A stretch of DNA of 64,000 bases from an uncultured Prevotella sp. (GTDB lineage Bacteria; Bacteroidota; Bacteroidia; Bacteroidales; Bacteroidaceae), in contig USRA01000001.1 in the NCBI GenBank assembly GCA_900557035.1, positions 1 through 64,000 on the forward strand. The letters run 5' to 3'. Each line of letters starts with the position of its first letter. The stretch's first letter is position 1. The position numbers and the translations under genes are program-made. This document shows positions 25,232-34,589 of this stretch, piece after piece. The notes under the pieces were generated by a model that worked only from the letters and a program-made list of their open reading frames with translations, searched no databases and was not told where the DNA came from.

Positions 25232-26005
25232 TTACTTGAAGCTGAGCTTGCCTTCGGCAATCTTCTTGGCTTCCTCTGGCTTGTTGGTAGTAACGAAGTC
25301 AACGCCGGAATCTACGCATTTCTGAATCTCCTTCATCTGGTCGATGGTCCATACATTCACCTTCATGCCCAGGTCGTGACTCTCTTTAATCCAGTTCGGA
25401 TTTTTGAGGAGAGCACCACCATAGTAGTCGATGCCGGCAAAGCCTTTCTGCTTGATGACTTTGGGAGCCACGTCGCTGCCCAGATAGTAAACCCGGGCTT
25501 GTGGGTTCAGCTTTACGAGTTCCTCGCAGGCATGCATGCTGAAAGAGATGTAATCCACCTGCTTCTCCATGCCGGTTGCCTTTACTAAATCAAGGCAAGC
25601 CTTTACGCATCTGTCTTCACGCTCAGGAGTCTGATGTGGCTTGATTTCTAAAATCAGCTGCATGGGAGCAAGCTTCTTGCCAGCCTCCAGGTAGCTCTTC
25701 AGCGTGGCGATAGGCTCACCGTTGGCAAGTTTCAGATTCTTGATGTCGGCATACTTGGCATCCTCGATGATGATGCCATGGATGTCGTCGTCATGGTTTA
25801 CCACCACGGTGCCGTCTGTGGTGATGTGTACGTCAAACTCGCTTCCCCAAACATCAGCCTTCTTGGCATTCTGCATGGCAGCGATGGAGTTTTGGGCTGC
25901 ACCCTGACTGTTCCAATGGCCACGATGGGCTATCACCTTTACTTGAGCCATGGCGGAAGATGCCAACAGCATCATTCCGCACAATATCATACTAGTCTTC
26001 TTCAT
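25232..26005 (-). CDS. Secreted glycerophosphodiester phosphodiesterase family protein
   Basis: A 257-aa protein with signal peptide (about residues 1-20, ...SSAMAQ). The GDPD fold begins VIAHRGHWNSQG (His-Arg-Gly, metal and catalytic site), followed by SEFDVHITTDGTVVVNHDDD (Glu/Asp metal ligands and second His). Such enzymes split glycerophosphodiesters into glycerol-3-phosphate and an alcohol in the periplasm. It lies 63 nt downstream of a TonB receptor on the same strand, so the receptor may import its substrate or product (inference). Confidence 0.9.
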   Translation of the reverse strand: MKKTSMILCGMMLLASSAMAQVKVIAHRGHWNSQGAAQNSIAAMQNAKKADVWGSEFDVHITTDGTVVVNHDDDIHGIIIEDAKYADIKNLKLANGEPIATLKSYLEAGKKLAPMQLILEIKPHQTPEREDRCVKACLDLVKATGMEKQVDYISFSMHACEELVKLNPQARVYYLGSDVAPKVIKQKGFAGIDYYGGALLKNPNWIKESHDLGMKVNVWTIDQMKEIQKCVDSGVDFVTTNKPEEAKKIAEGKLSFK

Positions 26006-26068
26006 ATTCTTCTTAAAAAAACTTCTAATAACGTCTGAAAACGTCTGAGATAACTTCTAAAAATCTAT

Positions 26069-29000
26069 TTAAAATCTGTATCTTATACCCAACTGGCACT
26101 GGTAAGGATTACCATTGCCACCAGCTACGCCGGCGTTGGTATTTACGGCATACTTATACAGCTTCTTCTCCTGGTCGAAACCTGTGATGTAATAGAGAGG
26201 AACGGTAGAAAGGTTCTTGCCTACACCCCAGTCTTTGTTGAGAAGGTTTGCCACGTTGAATACATCCAGTGAAACTTCCAGGGCATGGGTCTTGTAAAGC
26301 TTGAATGCCTTCTCCAAGTGGAGGTCGAAGGTGCCGTAGAAACCGTTTACGCCGCCATTGCGCTCAGCCATCTTGCCATAGTTGTTCTGCAAATACTCCT
26401 TGAACTTCTTCTCCACCTTAGGGTTAGCCATCAGGGTTTCGAAGCCCTTGCGGATGCCTGCATCGGTGTTAGGGTCGTTAGGGTCGAAGATGTAGGCGAG
26501 GTCGTTGGTTGCCACGAAGTCACCATTCACGTTGCCGCCTACGATGGTAGAGTAGCGGGTGCCGCCTATGCCAGAGAAGCGGATACCTGCCTGGATGCCC
26601 CAGAAGGTTGGTGCTGTTCCGTAAACCACCAGCTTGTGGCGGAACTGCCCGTTACCATAGCTCAGCTGACTCATGTCGCGTGGGTCATCCTTCACCATCT
26701 TTACCAGTGTTGAGGTGTTTGCCACGTCGCCATTATAGGTGTTGTTGTCCTTTACGCTGTTCCATGTATAGCTGAATGAGAGGAATCCATCCTTGAAGTA
26801 TCTCCAGCTACCGTCGATGACGAAGGCAAACTGGTTTACCTTTCCGATGGTGTTAAGCTCCAGTACACGACCTATCTCCTTGGTCTTTCTGCCTTCCAGC
26901 CAGTTGGTGTTGCCCTTGGCATCGATGGTGTTGGCAGGCACATAGACGCCACGTCCACCTTCGTTTTCCAATCTGAAGTAAGGCTCATCCACCATGTTCT
27001 TGTCGATATAGAGATAGTTGTGGCGAGCCAGAGTCATGTATCCTGCTACGCCCATCTTGAATCGGTCGCTGAAGTAGTGGGTATACGATAGGTTTGCCTT
27101 GTAGATGGTTGGCACCTTGGAGCCCTCCTTGTTGCAGTTGATGGTGACGAGCTTCTCTACATTTGGATTCTTCAGCAGATCAGCACCCGGAGCTGTGGCT
27201 GGGTTCTGACGATAGCTTGGGAAGTTAGGAGTAGGGATGAGGCTCGCATCCTGGGTATCGATGGTTACGATGCGGCTTCCGTCGAACACCTGACTGTTTA
27301 CCGTGGCGTAGTTGTTGATGTCTGATGCGAAGATACCGCCACCAAGCTTCAGAATATCGGTATGCTTGTTGTTGATATCCCACTGCAACTGCAATCTTGG
27401 CTGTACCAGGAAGAGGCCGATGCCCTTGTCGGTTCTTACACCGAGAAGACGGTCGGCTGGTGCGTAGTAGTTGCCATGGTCAAGATAGGAAGCGTTGTCG
27501 ATGCGTACGCCGGCTGTGAGGTCGAAGCCCTCGAAGAGCTGGGTGTGCAACTGACCGTAGATACCTGCGTTTACGATGCGCTGGGTTACCTTCTGGTTCT
27601 TTTCGCCTTCTACCATATATACGTCGCGGGCATATCGGTAAGGGGTCATGTTGTTGAAACTGTCGAGTCCCTTGAAGTAGAAACGTCCGTTGGTTTCGCT
27701 GCCATAGAGTGAGGAGAGGTGAGAATACATCACGTCCAAGCCCAGGGTATAGTTGATCTTGCCTGCATTGATGAACAGGTTATCTACAAACTGATATACG
27801 TTGTCGTGGAAATTCTCTGGGGTGAATCGCTGTCCGCCTATCTGGATGTTGGTCATCAAGGTCTTTCCATCTACTTCCGATGCTACGTTCTGCACGATGG
27901 CACGTGGGATGGTGCCGTTAGGCAGGAGACTGTTTGCCTTGGTCTCTTCCATCGAATACATCCATTGCACTTTCGCCTCGTTGGTAATCTTTGGTCCGAA
28001 TACGCTGCGGAGAGATGCCATCAAGCTGTTATCTGAGGTGTTGCAGTCGGAGTAAGACTCCAGGAAGTTGATGGTGGTATTGTCACCCTGGCTATATGGC
28101 TGCTTGTTGATGTTCAGGTTGTTGCGAACACTGAGCAGATTGGTTGGGTTGATCTGCCAGTCGATGCGTGCGAACACGGAGTTGGTGTTTGATTTCTTGT
28201 CAAACGAACCGTACTCCGGCTGGTTAGGCAGCCCGTATTTATCTTTTGCTATCTGGGTGAAGGCATCAAGTGTAGCTTGCGACAGATTGTATCTGCTTTC
28301 ATCCGATACTCCATGAATGTCGGCGATGCGCAATGGCTTGGTGTCCTGCTGATGATCCCATGCCACGAAGAAATGCAGGCGGTCTTTGATGATAGGTCCA
28401 CCCAGCGAGAAACCATACTGATAGGTGGAGAAATCAGAGGTACGCTTGTTGCCGAGGATGTCGTACTGGCTGGCGAGCCAGTCGGTGCGGAGATAGGAGA
28501 ATGCCGAACCCTTGAGGGTGTTGGTACCCGATTGGGTTACGGCGTTGATGAGTCCGCCACCTGCACGGCCATAGGTTACATCATAGGCATTGGTTACCAC
28601 CTTAAATTCTCTCACGGCCTCCATGGTCATGGCGTAAGGACTGCCTTTTCTGGTATTGGCAGCACCGCCGGAGATAGAGTTCTTGGATGACATGCCATCG
28701 ATGTTGAAACCGGTGGAAGAGGCAAGCTGACCGCTGAGGTTCATGCCGTTGCTCAGCGGAGAGAGGTCGATGAGCGAAGTGAAGTTACGTCCGTTTACAG
28801 GCAGTTTCTTGATGTCCTGCGCTGTAACGCTGGTTGATGCTCCCTCGTTATCCACGTTCTTCTTCAGAGAGTTTGCCACCACTTCGATCTCTTTCAATTC
28901 CTGGCTCTGGTCGCTCATGGTGAAGTCAACACGCAGCATATCGCCCTGGTTGAGCGAATAGCCTGTGCGCTTCTGGTCACCATAACCAATGTATTTGGCG

Positions 29001-29245
29001 GTGATGGTGTAAGGCGAACCGAGTGGAATTTCTCGGATGGTATAGTTTCCGTTGGTATCAGTGGCAGCGGAAACGGTGAAACCTGTAGACTCGTTCTTTA
29101 CGGTTACCAAGGCACCGATTACAGGTTCTTTGGTGTTATCCACAATCTTTCCAGTAACGGTGGCACGGGTGTTCTGTGCAAAGAGGCACGTGGTGCTACC
29201 AGCCGCCAACAGCGCTGCTGTGGCGACAAATCGAATTGAATTCAT
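26069..29245 (-). CDS. TonB-dependent receptor, Oar-like, with carboxypeptidase-regulatory domain
   Basis: A 1058-aa outer-membrane receptor. I start at the ATG at 29245; the frame extends to a TTG at 29254, adding three residues, with no better support. A signal peptide (…AGSTTCLFAQ) is followed by a CarboxypepD_reg-like domain (about residues 25-110), a plug (SVTAQDIKKLPVNGRNFTSL) and a long beta-barrel ending in GIRYRF, as expected of Bam substrates. There is no SusD partner, so it belongs to the Oar/OmpA-like TonB receptors rather than SusC. Probably cotranscribed with the downstream glycerophosphodiesterase. Confidence 0.9.
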   Translation of the reverse strand: MNSIRFVATAALLAAGSTTCLFAQNTRATVTGKIVDNTKEPVIGALVTVKNESTGFTVSAATDTNGNYTIREIPLGSPYTITAKYIGYGDQKRTGYSLNQGDMLRVDFTMSDQSQELKEIEVVANSLKKNVDNEGASTSVTAQDIKKLPVNGRNFTSLIDLSPLSNGMNLSGQLASSTGFNIDGMSSKNSISGGAANTRKGSPYAMTMEAVREFKVVTNAYDVTYGRAGGGLINAVTQSGTNTLKGSAFSYLRTDWLASQYDILGNKRTSDFSTYQYGFSLGGPIIKDRLHFFVAWDHQQDTKPLRIADIHGVSDESRYNLSQATLDAFTQIAKDKYGLPNQPEYGSFDKKSNTNSVFARIDWQINPTNLLSVRNNLNINKQPYSQGDNTTINFLESYSDCNTSDNSLMASLRSVFGPKITNEAKVQWMYSMEETKANSLLPNGTIPRAIVQNVASEVDGKTLMTNIQIGGQRFTPENFHDNVYQFVDNLFINAGKINYTLGLDVMYSHLSSLYGSETNGRFYFKGLDSFNNMTPYRYARDVYMVEGEKNQKVTQRIVNAGIYGQLHTQLFEGFDLTAGVRIDNASYLDHGNYYAPADRLLGVRTDKGIGLFLVQPRLQLQWDINNKHTDILKLGGGIFASDINNYATVNSQVFDGSRIVTIDTQDASLIPTPNFPSYRQNPATAPGADLLKNPNVEKLVTINCNKEGSKVPTIYKANLSYTHYFSDRFKMGVAGYMTLARHNYLYIDKNMVDEPYFRLENEGGRGVYVPANTIDAKGNTNWLEGRKTKEIGRVLELNTIGKVNQFAFVIDGSWRYFKDGFLSFSYTWNSVKDNNTYNGDVANTSTLVKMVKDDPRDMSQLSYGNGQFRHKLVVYGTAPTFWGIQAGIRFSGIGGTRYSTIVGGNVNGDFVATNDLAYIFDPNDPNTDAGIRKGFETLMANPKVEKKFKEYLQNNYGKMAERNGGVNGFYGTFDLHLEKAFKLYKTHALEVSLDVFNVANLLNKDWGVGKNLSTVPLYYITGFDQEKKLYKYAVNTNAGVAGGNGNPYQCQLGIRYRF

Positions 29246-29357
29246 AAAATACAATCTTTGGTTTATAAGAGTTTATCGTGATTCTGCCGAATATCATAGA
29301 ATTCTTCTATTCCTATTTCCTAAAAGAATTCTTCTGCTATTTCCTGAATACTTTCTT

Positions 29358-30032
29358 TTACTTTCTCATAGCTGTGAGTGTACTCTCCACATCGTTGAGC
29401 ATTTTGGCAGTACTCTTGCGGCTAGCCTTGAGCATCTGCTGTTCCGACTGTGGGTTGATGGATGTGAAGTAATTGCTACCCTGTGCCAATTTCTTCTTGT
29501 TGCCATCATAGAGTGAATAGTTCACGTAGTGGAAGATGGTCTTGAAAGGCTCTTCCTGATACTTGAGATAGTGATTGTCGAGGAGGAGGAGATAATCGGC
29601 TCCTGCCTGGTCGAGCATGCCACGGAGTTGGGTGGCGTTGACGAATGTAAGGTCAGATGACTGGTTCTCGCCTTCGCCTGTGGTCTTGATATCCTCCAGG
29701 ATGTCGTGGTAGGTGCCCTGAATGGCATTACCGTCTACATAGGTGAAGTTTGCCTTTGATTTCTGGGCAAGTTGTGCGAGGTTGTCTTCTATCACCTTAT
29801 TATATATGTAGCATACGCTGTCTGGGTTGATCTGCGTATCCTCTGCCAGCATATCAGTAACGAAATAGTTTGATTTCACGTTGTCTTGAGCGCCTATCAC
29901 GAGTACGCGATGGGCTTTTACTGCGTTGCTGGTGGCTTTGCCTTCCAATTCTGGTGTGCCAGCCATCATGTTGCTGCTAACGAGCATGGTCATCATCAGC
30001 AAACTACCTTTTGCAAATGTTTTCTTTCTCAT
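29358..30032 (-). CDS. Secreted protein of unknown function
   Basis: A 224-aa protein with a signal peptide (about residues 1-24, ...SSNMMAG). The mature part mixes short strands and helices (AHRVLVIGAQDNVKSNYFVT; GADYLLLLDNHYLKYQEEP). The alternation looks like a small alpha/beta fold, but I recognise no family. It is 112 nt upstream of the TonB receptor on the same strand and may be the first gene of that operon. A promoter-like site is at 30070-30077. Confidence 0.7.
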   Translation of the reverse strand: MRKKTFAKGSLLMMTMLVSSNMMAGTPELEGKATSNAVKAHRVLVIGAQDNVKSNYFVTDMLAEDTQINPDSVCYIYNKVIEDNLAQLAQKSKANFTYVDGNAIQGTYHDILEDIKTTGEGENQSSDLTFVNATQLRGMLDQAGADYLLLLDNHYLKYQEEPFKTIFHYVNYSLYDGNKKKLAQGSNYFTSINPQSEQQMLKASRKSTAKMLNDVESTLTAMRK

Positions 30033-30069
30033 TCTTCTTCTTCTTTTCTATGATAATCTTTTCTGGTTG

Positions 30070-30077
30070 CAAAGGTA
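30070..30077 (-). promoter_or_regulatory. -7 box of the secreted-protein/TonB operon
   Basis: TACCTTTG on the minus strand, 37 nt upstream of the ATG at 30032; fits TAnnTTTG. Confidence 0.6.
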
Positions 30078-30216
30078 GGGGTATTAGATTACAGGAGAAA
30101 TGCAATGGTGATACAATGTTTTGAATGAATTGTTTCAAAAAAATGAAGGTGGAACATCGGGTTCGATGCTCCACCTTTTATATATATACCTTATTATATA
30201 TACATCTAAAAAAGCT

Positions 30217-31059
30217 TTATTCCGCCAATCGGATGCTCATCGGGCTTACGGTGATGAGGCGCTTCTTGTAGAGGTCGCCTATGGCACGCTTGTAAACCTT
30301 CTTGCTCACGTGGAAACGCTCGTAGATGTCGTCGGCCTCGCTCTTGTCGCCAAGGTTGCACTCGCCGTCGTTGTCCAGAAGATACTGGTAGAGGGTTTCG
30401 GCGAAATCGGCAGTCTGCTGGATGCCGGTCTTCTGCAGGGTGACATCTATCTTTCCGTCAGGGCGAACTCTTCCGATGTATCCCTTCATCTTGTCACCCG
30501 TGTGGATGTACTGGAAAATCTGGTCCTGATAGAGAAGACCCGGATACTGGTTATCAATGATAACCTTGAAGCCGAGGTCGGTCTTCTGCCAGATGAGGAG
30601 ATCCACCTCTTCGCCATGCTTGTAGTGAGGATGGTCTTCGTTGAGATAGCGCTCAATCTTGGCAGAGGCAACGATGCGATAGCTCTCCTCGTCGATGTGG
30701 ATATGCACGATGTAGGAGTTGCCGAGCACCATGCGCTTCTTCTGCTCGCGGAATGGGCAGAAGATGTCCTTCATCAGCCCCCAGCCCAGGAAGGCTCCGT
30801 ATTCGTTGACCCATTTCACTTCGAGATAGGCGAAGTCGCCCACCTTAGCCAATGGGGTTTCGGTGGTAGCGATGAGTCGCTCATCCTGGTCGAGATAGAT
30901 GAAGACATCCAGTTCGTCGCCGATGCCAGCGTCTTCAGGAACGTAGCGGGATGGAAGGAGAATCTCTCCCTCGTCACCACCATCGAGATACAGTCCGAAA
31001 TCTACTTTCTTTACGATGCGAAGGCGATTGTAATCGCCGAGTTTTATCTTTTTTGCCAT
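30217..31059 (-). CDS. CvfB/YitL-like S1 RNA-binding protein
   Basis: A 280-aa cytoplasmic protein. Two or three S1/OB-like modules are visible: an N-terminal one (RIVKKVDFGLYLDGGDEGEI), a middle one (KTDLGFKVIIDNQYPGLLYQ, then GYIGRVRPDGKIDVTLQ), and a C-terminal winged-helix region (ISKKVYKRAIGDLYKKRLI-type). This is the layout of CvfB, a regulator of RNA stability or virulence in Gram-positives; its role in Bacteroidota is unknown. It stands alone between the TonB and lolD genes. Confidence 0.87.
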   Translation of the reverse strand: MAKKIKLGDYNRLRIVKKVDFGLYLDGGDEGEILLPSRYVPEDAGIGDELDVFIYLDQDERLIATTETPLAKVGDFAYLEVKWVNEYGAFLGWGLMKDIFCPFREQKKRMVLGNSYIVHIHIDEESYRIVASAKIERYLNEDHPHYKHGEEVDLLIWQKTDLGFKVIIDNQYPGLLYQDQIFQYIHTGDKMKGYIGRVRPDGKIDVTLQKTGIQQTADFAETLYQYLLDNDGECNLGDKSEADDIYERFHVSKKVYKRAIGDLYKKRLITVSPMSIRLAE

Positions 31060-31125
31060 ATCATATTATTTTCGAGAATATAAGATGCTTTTATCCGTTT
31101 AAGGATGCTTTTGTCCGTTTGAATT

Positions 31126-31854
31126 TTAGATGCAATCTGCAGATGATTCTGGTTCTTCTGCAGCAGACTCTTCCTTGTTATCGGCAGCACCAGCCTCCAC
31201 CGTCTTCTCTATCATTCCATCCTTGAGATGGATGGTGCGGTCGGTGATGGACGCAAGACCCTCATCGTGGGTAACGATGACGAAAGTCTGACCGAACTTG
31301 TCTCTGAGGTCGAAGAAGAGTTGGTGAAGCTCAGCCTTGTTCTTGGTATCGAGACTTCCTGATGGCTCATCGGCAAGGATGACGGCAGGATTGTTGACCA
31401 AGGCTCTTGCCACAGCTACACGCTGCTTCTCACCACCAGACAACTCGGCAGGCTTGTGGCTGGCTCTATCGCTCAAGCCCATGAATTCCAATAACTCCTC
31501 GGCACGCTCCTTGGCTTCCTTTCTGCCCTTTCCGGCGATGAAGGCAGGAATCATGATGTTCTCCAGGGCGGTGAACTCTGGGAGAAGCTGATGGAACTGG
31601 AAGACGAAACCGAGATGCTGGTTGCGGAAATCGCTCAGTTTCTTGGTGCTGAGGCTGCGCACATCCACACCATCCACCTCTATGCTGCCACTATCAGGCT
31701 TATCGAGGGTACCGATAATCTGGAGAAGAGTGGTCTTGCCGGCACCACTAGGTCCGACGATGCTTACCACTTCGCCCTTGTCAATATGCAGGTCGATGCC
31801 CTTAAGCACCTGCAGGGAGCCGAAGCTCTTGGTTATACCTTTTATATCTATCAT
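31126..31854 (-). CDS. lolD: ABC transporter ATP-binding protein, LolD-like
   Basis: A 242-aa ATPase. Walker A is GPSGAGKTT, the signature [15 protein letters not shown] and Walker [13 protein letters not shown]. High similarity in layout to LolD, which with LolCE releases outer-membrane lipoproteins to LolA. The frame is open 13 codons further, but a TAATTTTG promoter box (31881-31888) lies inside that stretch, so I start at the ATG at 31854. An acidic Ala/Glu tail of about 25 residues follows the domain. No permease gene is adjacent, as is common for lolD in this phylum. Confidence 0.85.
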   Translation of the reverse strand: MIDIKGITKSFGSLQVLKGIDLHIDKGEVVSIVGPSGAGKTTLLQIIGTLDKPDSGSIEVDGVDVRSLSTKKLSDFRNQHLGFVFQFHQLLPEFTALENIMIPAFIAGKGRKEAKERAEELLEFMGLSDRASHKPAELSGGEKQRVAVARALVNNPAVILADEPSGSLDTKNKAELHQLFFDLRDKFGQTFVIVTHDEGLASITDRTIHLKDGMIEKTVEAGAADNKEESAAEEPESSADCI

Positions 31855-31880
31855 TTTCTTACTCAAAATTATTTTGCAGG

Positions 31881-31888
31881 CAAAATTA
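31881..31888 (-). promoter_or_regulatory. -7 box of the lolD promoter
   Basis: TAATTTTG on the minus strand, 26 nt before the ATG at 31854. It decides against the longer lolD start. Confidence 0.6.
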
Positions 31889-31982
31889 AGCAAAATATTT
31901 GGAAATGCCTAATTTTAAGAGATAAAAAGAAAAAAAGAGCCTTATTTTATGTAATAAGACTCTTTTGATAAAATAAAAATCT

Positions 31983-33374
31983 TTATTTCAACCCGTCGGC
32001 ATCGCCTGTGGTCTTCAATCCGTTGCTCTTTTCCCTAGGGGTGATATTCACTTTCTTTGCCACGGTGTTCTCGATGAGATTGGCATCGAATGCCATCTTC
32101 TTGTCGGTGCAGGTGATATCCTGGAAGGTGAAATCTACCAGACGGTATTTCTCGCTCTTGCCCACATCGAAGAAGTTGTCACAATCCATCTGGATGTTCT
32201 TGATGGTGATGTTGTTGCATTGGCTCAATGGCATGTCCTTGCGGTCACCAGGCTTGAAGAACTGGGTCCATGGACGGATGACGAGGAAACTGCCTGTGGT
32301 GCCCTGGATGTTATCCACGGTTACGTACTCGTAATGCTGGGGAGTATCTGGGCGCATCTTCAGCCAGAGCACGCGCTGTGCCTTATCCACCTTGATGTTG
32401 CGGAGCACGATATTGCGGTCTTTCACGCTCTCGCTGCCAAGAGTCAGACAGCCATGCACGGTTCCATAATGGCAGTTCTGGATGAGCACGTTATACACCG
32501 GACCATTTTCCGGTGCCTGGTCTGCCCAGGTTCCCTTACCGCCCTTGATGGCGATGGCATCATCGTTGACGCTCATCTCACAGCCATCTACCAGCACATC
32601 GTGGCAGACATCAATGTCGATGGCATCGCTGCTTGGTGCCTTCATGCCACTGGTAGGGGCGAAGATGGTGCAGCCCAGGAAGCGGACGTGGTGGCAACGG
32701 TAGATGTGGTTGGTCCAGAACGGACTGTTCTGAATATGCACATCCTGCAAGGTTACGTTGCTGGAGTTGCTGATATAGACGAGGCGGGGACGCTGTGCAT
32801 CTTTGTTGGTGCATTCACGGTTCCAGGTGCGATGAATCCAGAACTCCTCCCAATAGTGATAACCGTTTCCATCGATGGTACCGGGACCGGCAATGGTGAA
32901 ACCATCACATTTGTCGGCATTGATGAAGGCGGAGAAGTATTTGCAGGTTTCGCCCTCAATGCGGGTTTCCACTACAGGGAAGTTGGCGATGCGGTCACTG
33001 CCTTTCAGTTTTCCGCCTTCCGAAACATAAAGATGGGTCTTTGGCTTAAAGAAGAGGGCACCACTCTGATAGGTTCCGGCAGGTACCACGATGACGCCAC
33101 CGCCATCTTGGGCAGCACGGTTGATGACCGCCTGGATAGCCTGGGTCTGAATCAGGGTACTATCTGTTTTCACGCCATAGTCGGTGAGAACGTATTTCTT
33201 GCCCAGGGTATCCACGTTCACCTTCTGGGCGTTGCAGAACCAGGCATCCATCTTCGTTCCATCAGGCCAAAGTTCGGTTTGTGCCTTCTTCGCTTTCTTC
33301 TGTTTCTTGGCGGCGTTGGCGCTTAGTGGCGAAAACGCCACCAGGCAAGCCATCAGCCAGATATATTTCTTCAT
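31983..33374 (-). CDS. GH28 polygalacturonase-like glycoside hydrolase
   Basis: A 463-aa periplasmic enzyme with signal peptide (about 1-21, ...SPLSANA). The right-handed beta-helix contains the GH28 motifs: VNDDAIAIKGG (catalytic Asp pair, about residues 264-274), a His in CHYGTVHGCLTLGSE, and the RIK-like LWLKMRP. It hydrolyses alpha-1,4-galacturonic linkages in pectin or in rhamnogalacturonan oligosaccharides. It is the last gene of the GH106-GH105-GH28 operon. The exact substrate (homogalacturonan versus RG-I, exo versus endo) cannot be told, but the neighbours favour RG-I oligosaccharides. Confidence 0.92.
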   Translation of the reverse strand: MKKYIWLMACLVAFSPLSANAAKKQKKAKKAQTELWPDGTKMDAWFCNAQKVNVDTLGKKYVLTDYGVKTDSTLIQTQAIQAVINRAAQDGGGVIVVPAGTYQSGALFFKPKTHLYVSEGGKLKGSDRIANFPVVETRIEGETCKYFSAFINADKCDGFTIAGPGTIDGNGYHYWEEFWIHRTWNRECTNKDAQRPRLVYISNSSNVTLQDVHIQNSPFWTNHIYRCHHVRFLGCTIFAPTSGMKAPSSDAIDIDVCHDVLVDGCEMSVNDDAIAIKGGKGTWADQAPENGPVYNVLIQNCHYGTVHGCLTLGSESVKDRNIVLRNIKVDKAQRVLWLKMRPDTPQHYEYVTVDNIQGTTGSFLVIRPWTQFFKPGDRKDMPLSQCNNITIKNIQMDCDNFFDVGKSEKYRLVDFTFQDITCTDKKMAFDANLIENTVAKKVNITPREKSNGLKTTGDADGLK

Positions 33375-33386
33375 GATTTGTTTTCT

Positions 33387-33458
33387 TTTTTACCTTTAAA
33401 AGCCTTTTTACTTTTTTACCTTTAAAAAGCCTTTTACTTTTTTACCTTTAAAAGCTTG
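33387..33458 (-). repeat. Tandem ~25-bp repeats at the GH105 3' end
   Basis: Three copies of a unit with TTTTACCTTTAAAAGCC; the rightmost encodes the last residues of the GH105 protein (…LKVKK stop), and two further copies extend into the gap towards GH28. Confidence 0.75.
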
Positions 33459-34561
33459 TAATACTCTGCAGCACCAAGCAGGAGGCAACCTGTGCCGTAG
33501 TCCTCAAAATCAGGAACAGAGGTGAAGGTGACAGGCTGACCGGCTGCAGGATCCTTTCCGGTACCCTGGTTGTAGCCGATGAAACCATCCTCGTGAACGG
33601 ATGCGGCAAGCGCCTTCCATGCTTTGTCCATCGCCTTCTGATAGGTGGCTCTAGGAAGAATGCCCTGCTGAACACCCCATGCCATACCATAGAGGAAGAG
33701 ACCTGTACCGGTCATCTCAGGACCGCCATAGTTGGCTGGACAAACGAGGCTTACGTTCCAGTAGCCATCCTCGCGCTGGCATTTCAGGATAGCCTTACTC
33801 ATAGAGATGAAGTCTTTCTTCAGATACTGATAGTACTTATCTGTCTTTGGCAAAGTCTCCATCACGCGGACCAGGGCTGCATATACCCAACCGTTGCCGC
33901 GGCTCCAGTAGCAGTTGCTGCCGTCCTTCTCCTTGTAAGGTGGCACGTAGTCCTTGTCTCTCCACCAGAGACCTTCTTTTTTGTTGAAGAGACCATTAGC
34001 CAGTGTATCACGGCTCCATTTATAGGAATTCATCGCATAATCCAGATACTTGCGCTCGCCGGTAATCTTGGCATACTTGGCGTAGGCTGGCATCGCCATC
34101 TGGATAGCGTCAATCCAAGTCCAGTAGTTCACCCGGTTGGTGGCCATCTGATGGTCGAGGTTCTCCTTTACCTTGCTCAAGTCTTTTTTGCCACCGGTCT
34201 GAACGTAGCGGTCCATGTAGGTTTGCTGGCAGCACTGGTTGTCGGCATCGGTATCGTTCACGCTGCCACGGGCTGTCCATTTGTGATAATCCGCCCACTT
34301 GTCGGTATAGTCGAGATAGCGCTGCTGAGGGTCAATCTCGTAAAGCGCCATCAATCCCTCGTAATACACGGCACGGGTCCAGAGGTTGCTGGTGCGGACT
34401 TTCTTCACGAATGTGTCGAGAGTAGGGTCGCTGTACTTTGTCATGAAGTAGTTGTTGGTTCGATTGGCTACTTCCAGGATTTCATTTTGCAATGCGGTCT
34501 GGGCAGACATTGAGGTCAAGCTCATGAGCATGCAGAGCGATGAAAAGATCTGTTTCTTCAT
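33434..34561 (-). CDS. GH105 unsaturated rhamnogalacturonyl hydrolase
   Basis: A 375-aa periplasmic enzyme with signal peptide (about 1-20, ...TSMSAQ). The (alpha/alpha)6 barrel shows TWIDAIQMAMPAYAKYAK (with the catalytic Asp) and CYWSRGNGWVYAALVRVM. GH105 removes the delta-4,5-unsaturated galacturonyl residue left by rhamnogalacturonan or pectate lyases, which fits the PL11 lyase at 61.8-63.8 kb. It lies 28 nt downstream of GH106. Confidence 0.93.
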   Translation of the reverse strand: MKKQIFSSLCMLMSLTSMSAQTALQNEILEVANRTNNYFMTKYSDPTLDTFVKKVRTSNLWTRAVYYEGLMALYEIDPQQRYLDYTDKWADYHKWTARGSVNDTDADNQCCQQTYMDRYVQTGGKKDLSKVKENLDHQMATNRVNYWTWIDAIQMAMPAYAKYAKITGERKYLDYAMNSYKWSRDTLANGLFNKKEGLWWRDKDYVPPYKEKDGSNCYWSRGNGWVYAALVRVMETLPKTDKYYQYLKKDFISMSKAILKCQREDGYWNVSLVCPANYGGPEMTGTGLFLYGMAWGVQQGILPRATYQKAMDKAWKALAASVHEDGFIGYNQGTGKDPAAGQPVTFTSVPDFEDYGTGCLLLGAAEYYKLLKVKK

Positions 34562-34589
34562 TTGTCTTGTTATTAATGTTTGTTTATTA

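Noticed and set aside
32220-33326. 368-codon frame antisense to GH28, and similar long antisense frames at 52326-53423 and 36228-37106
   Set aside because: Each lies wholly opposite a gene with clear family motifs, lacks a promoter and has no recognisable product.
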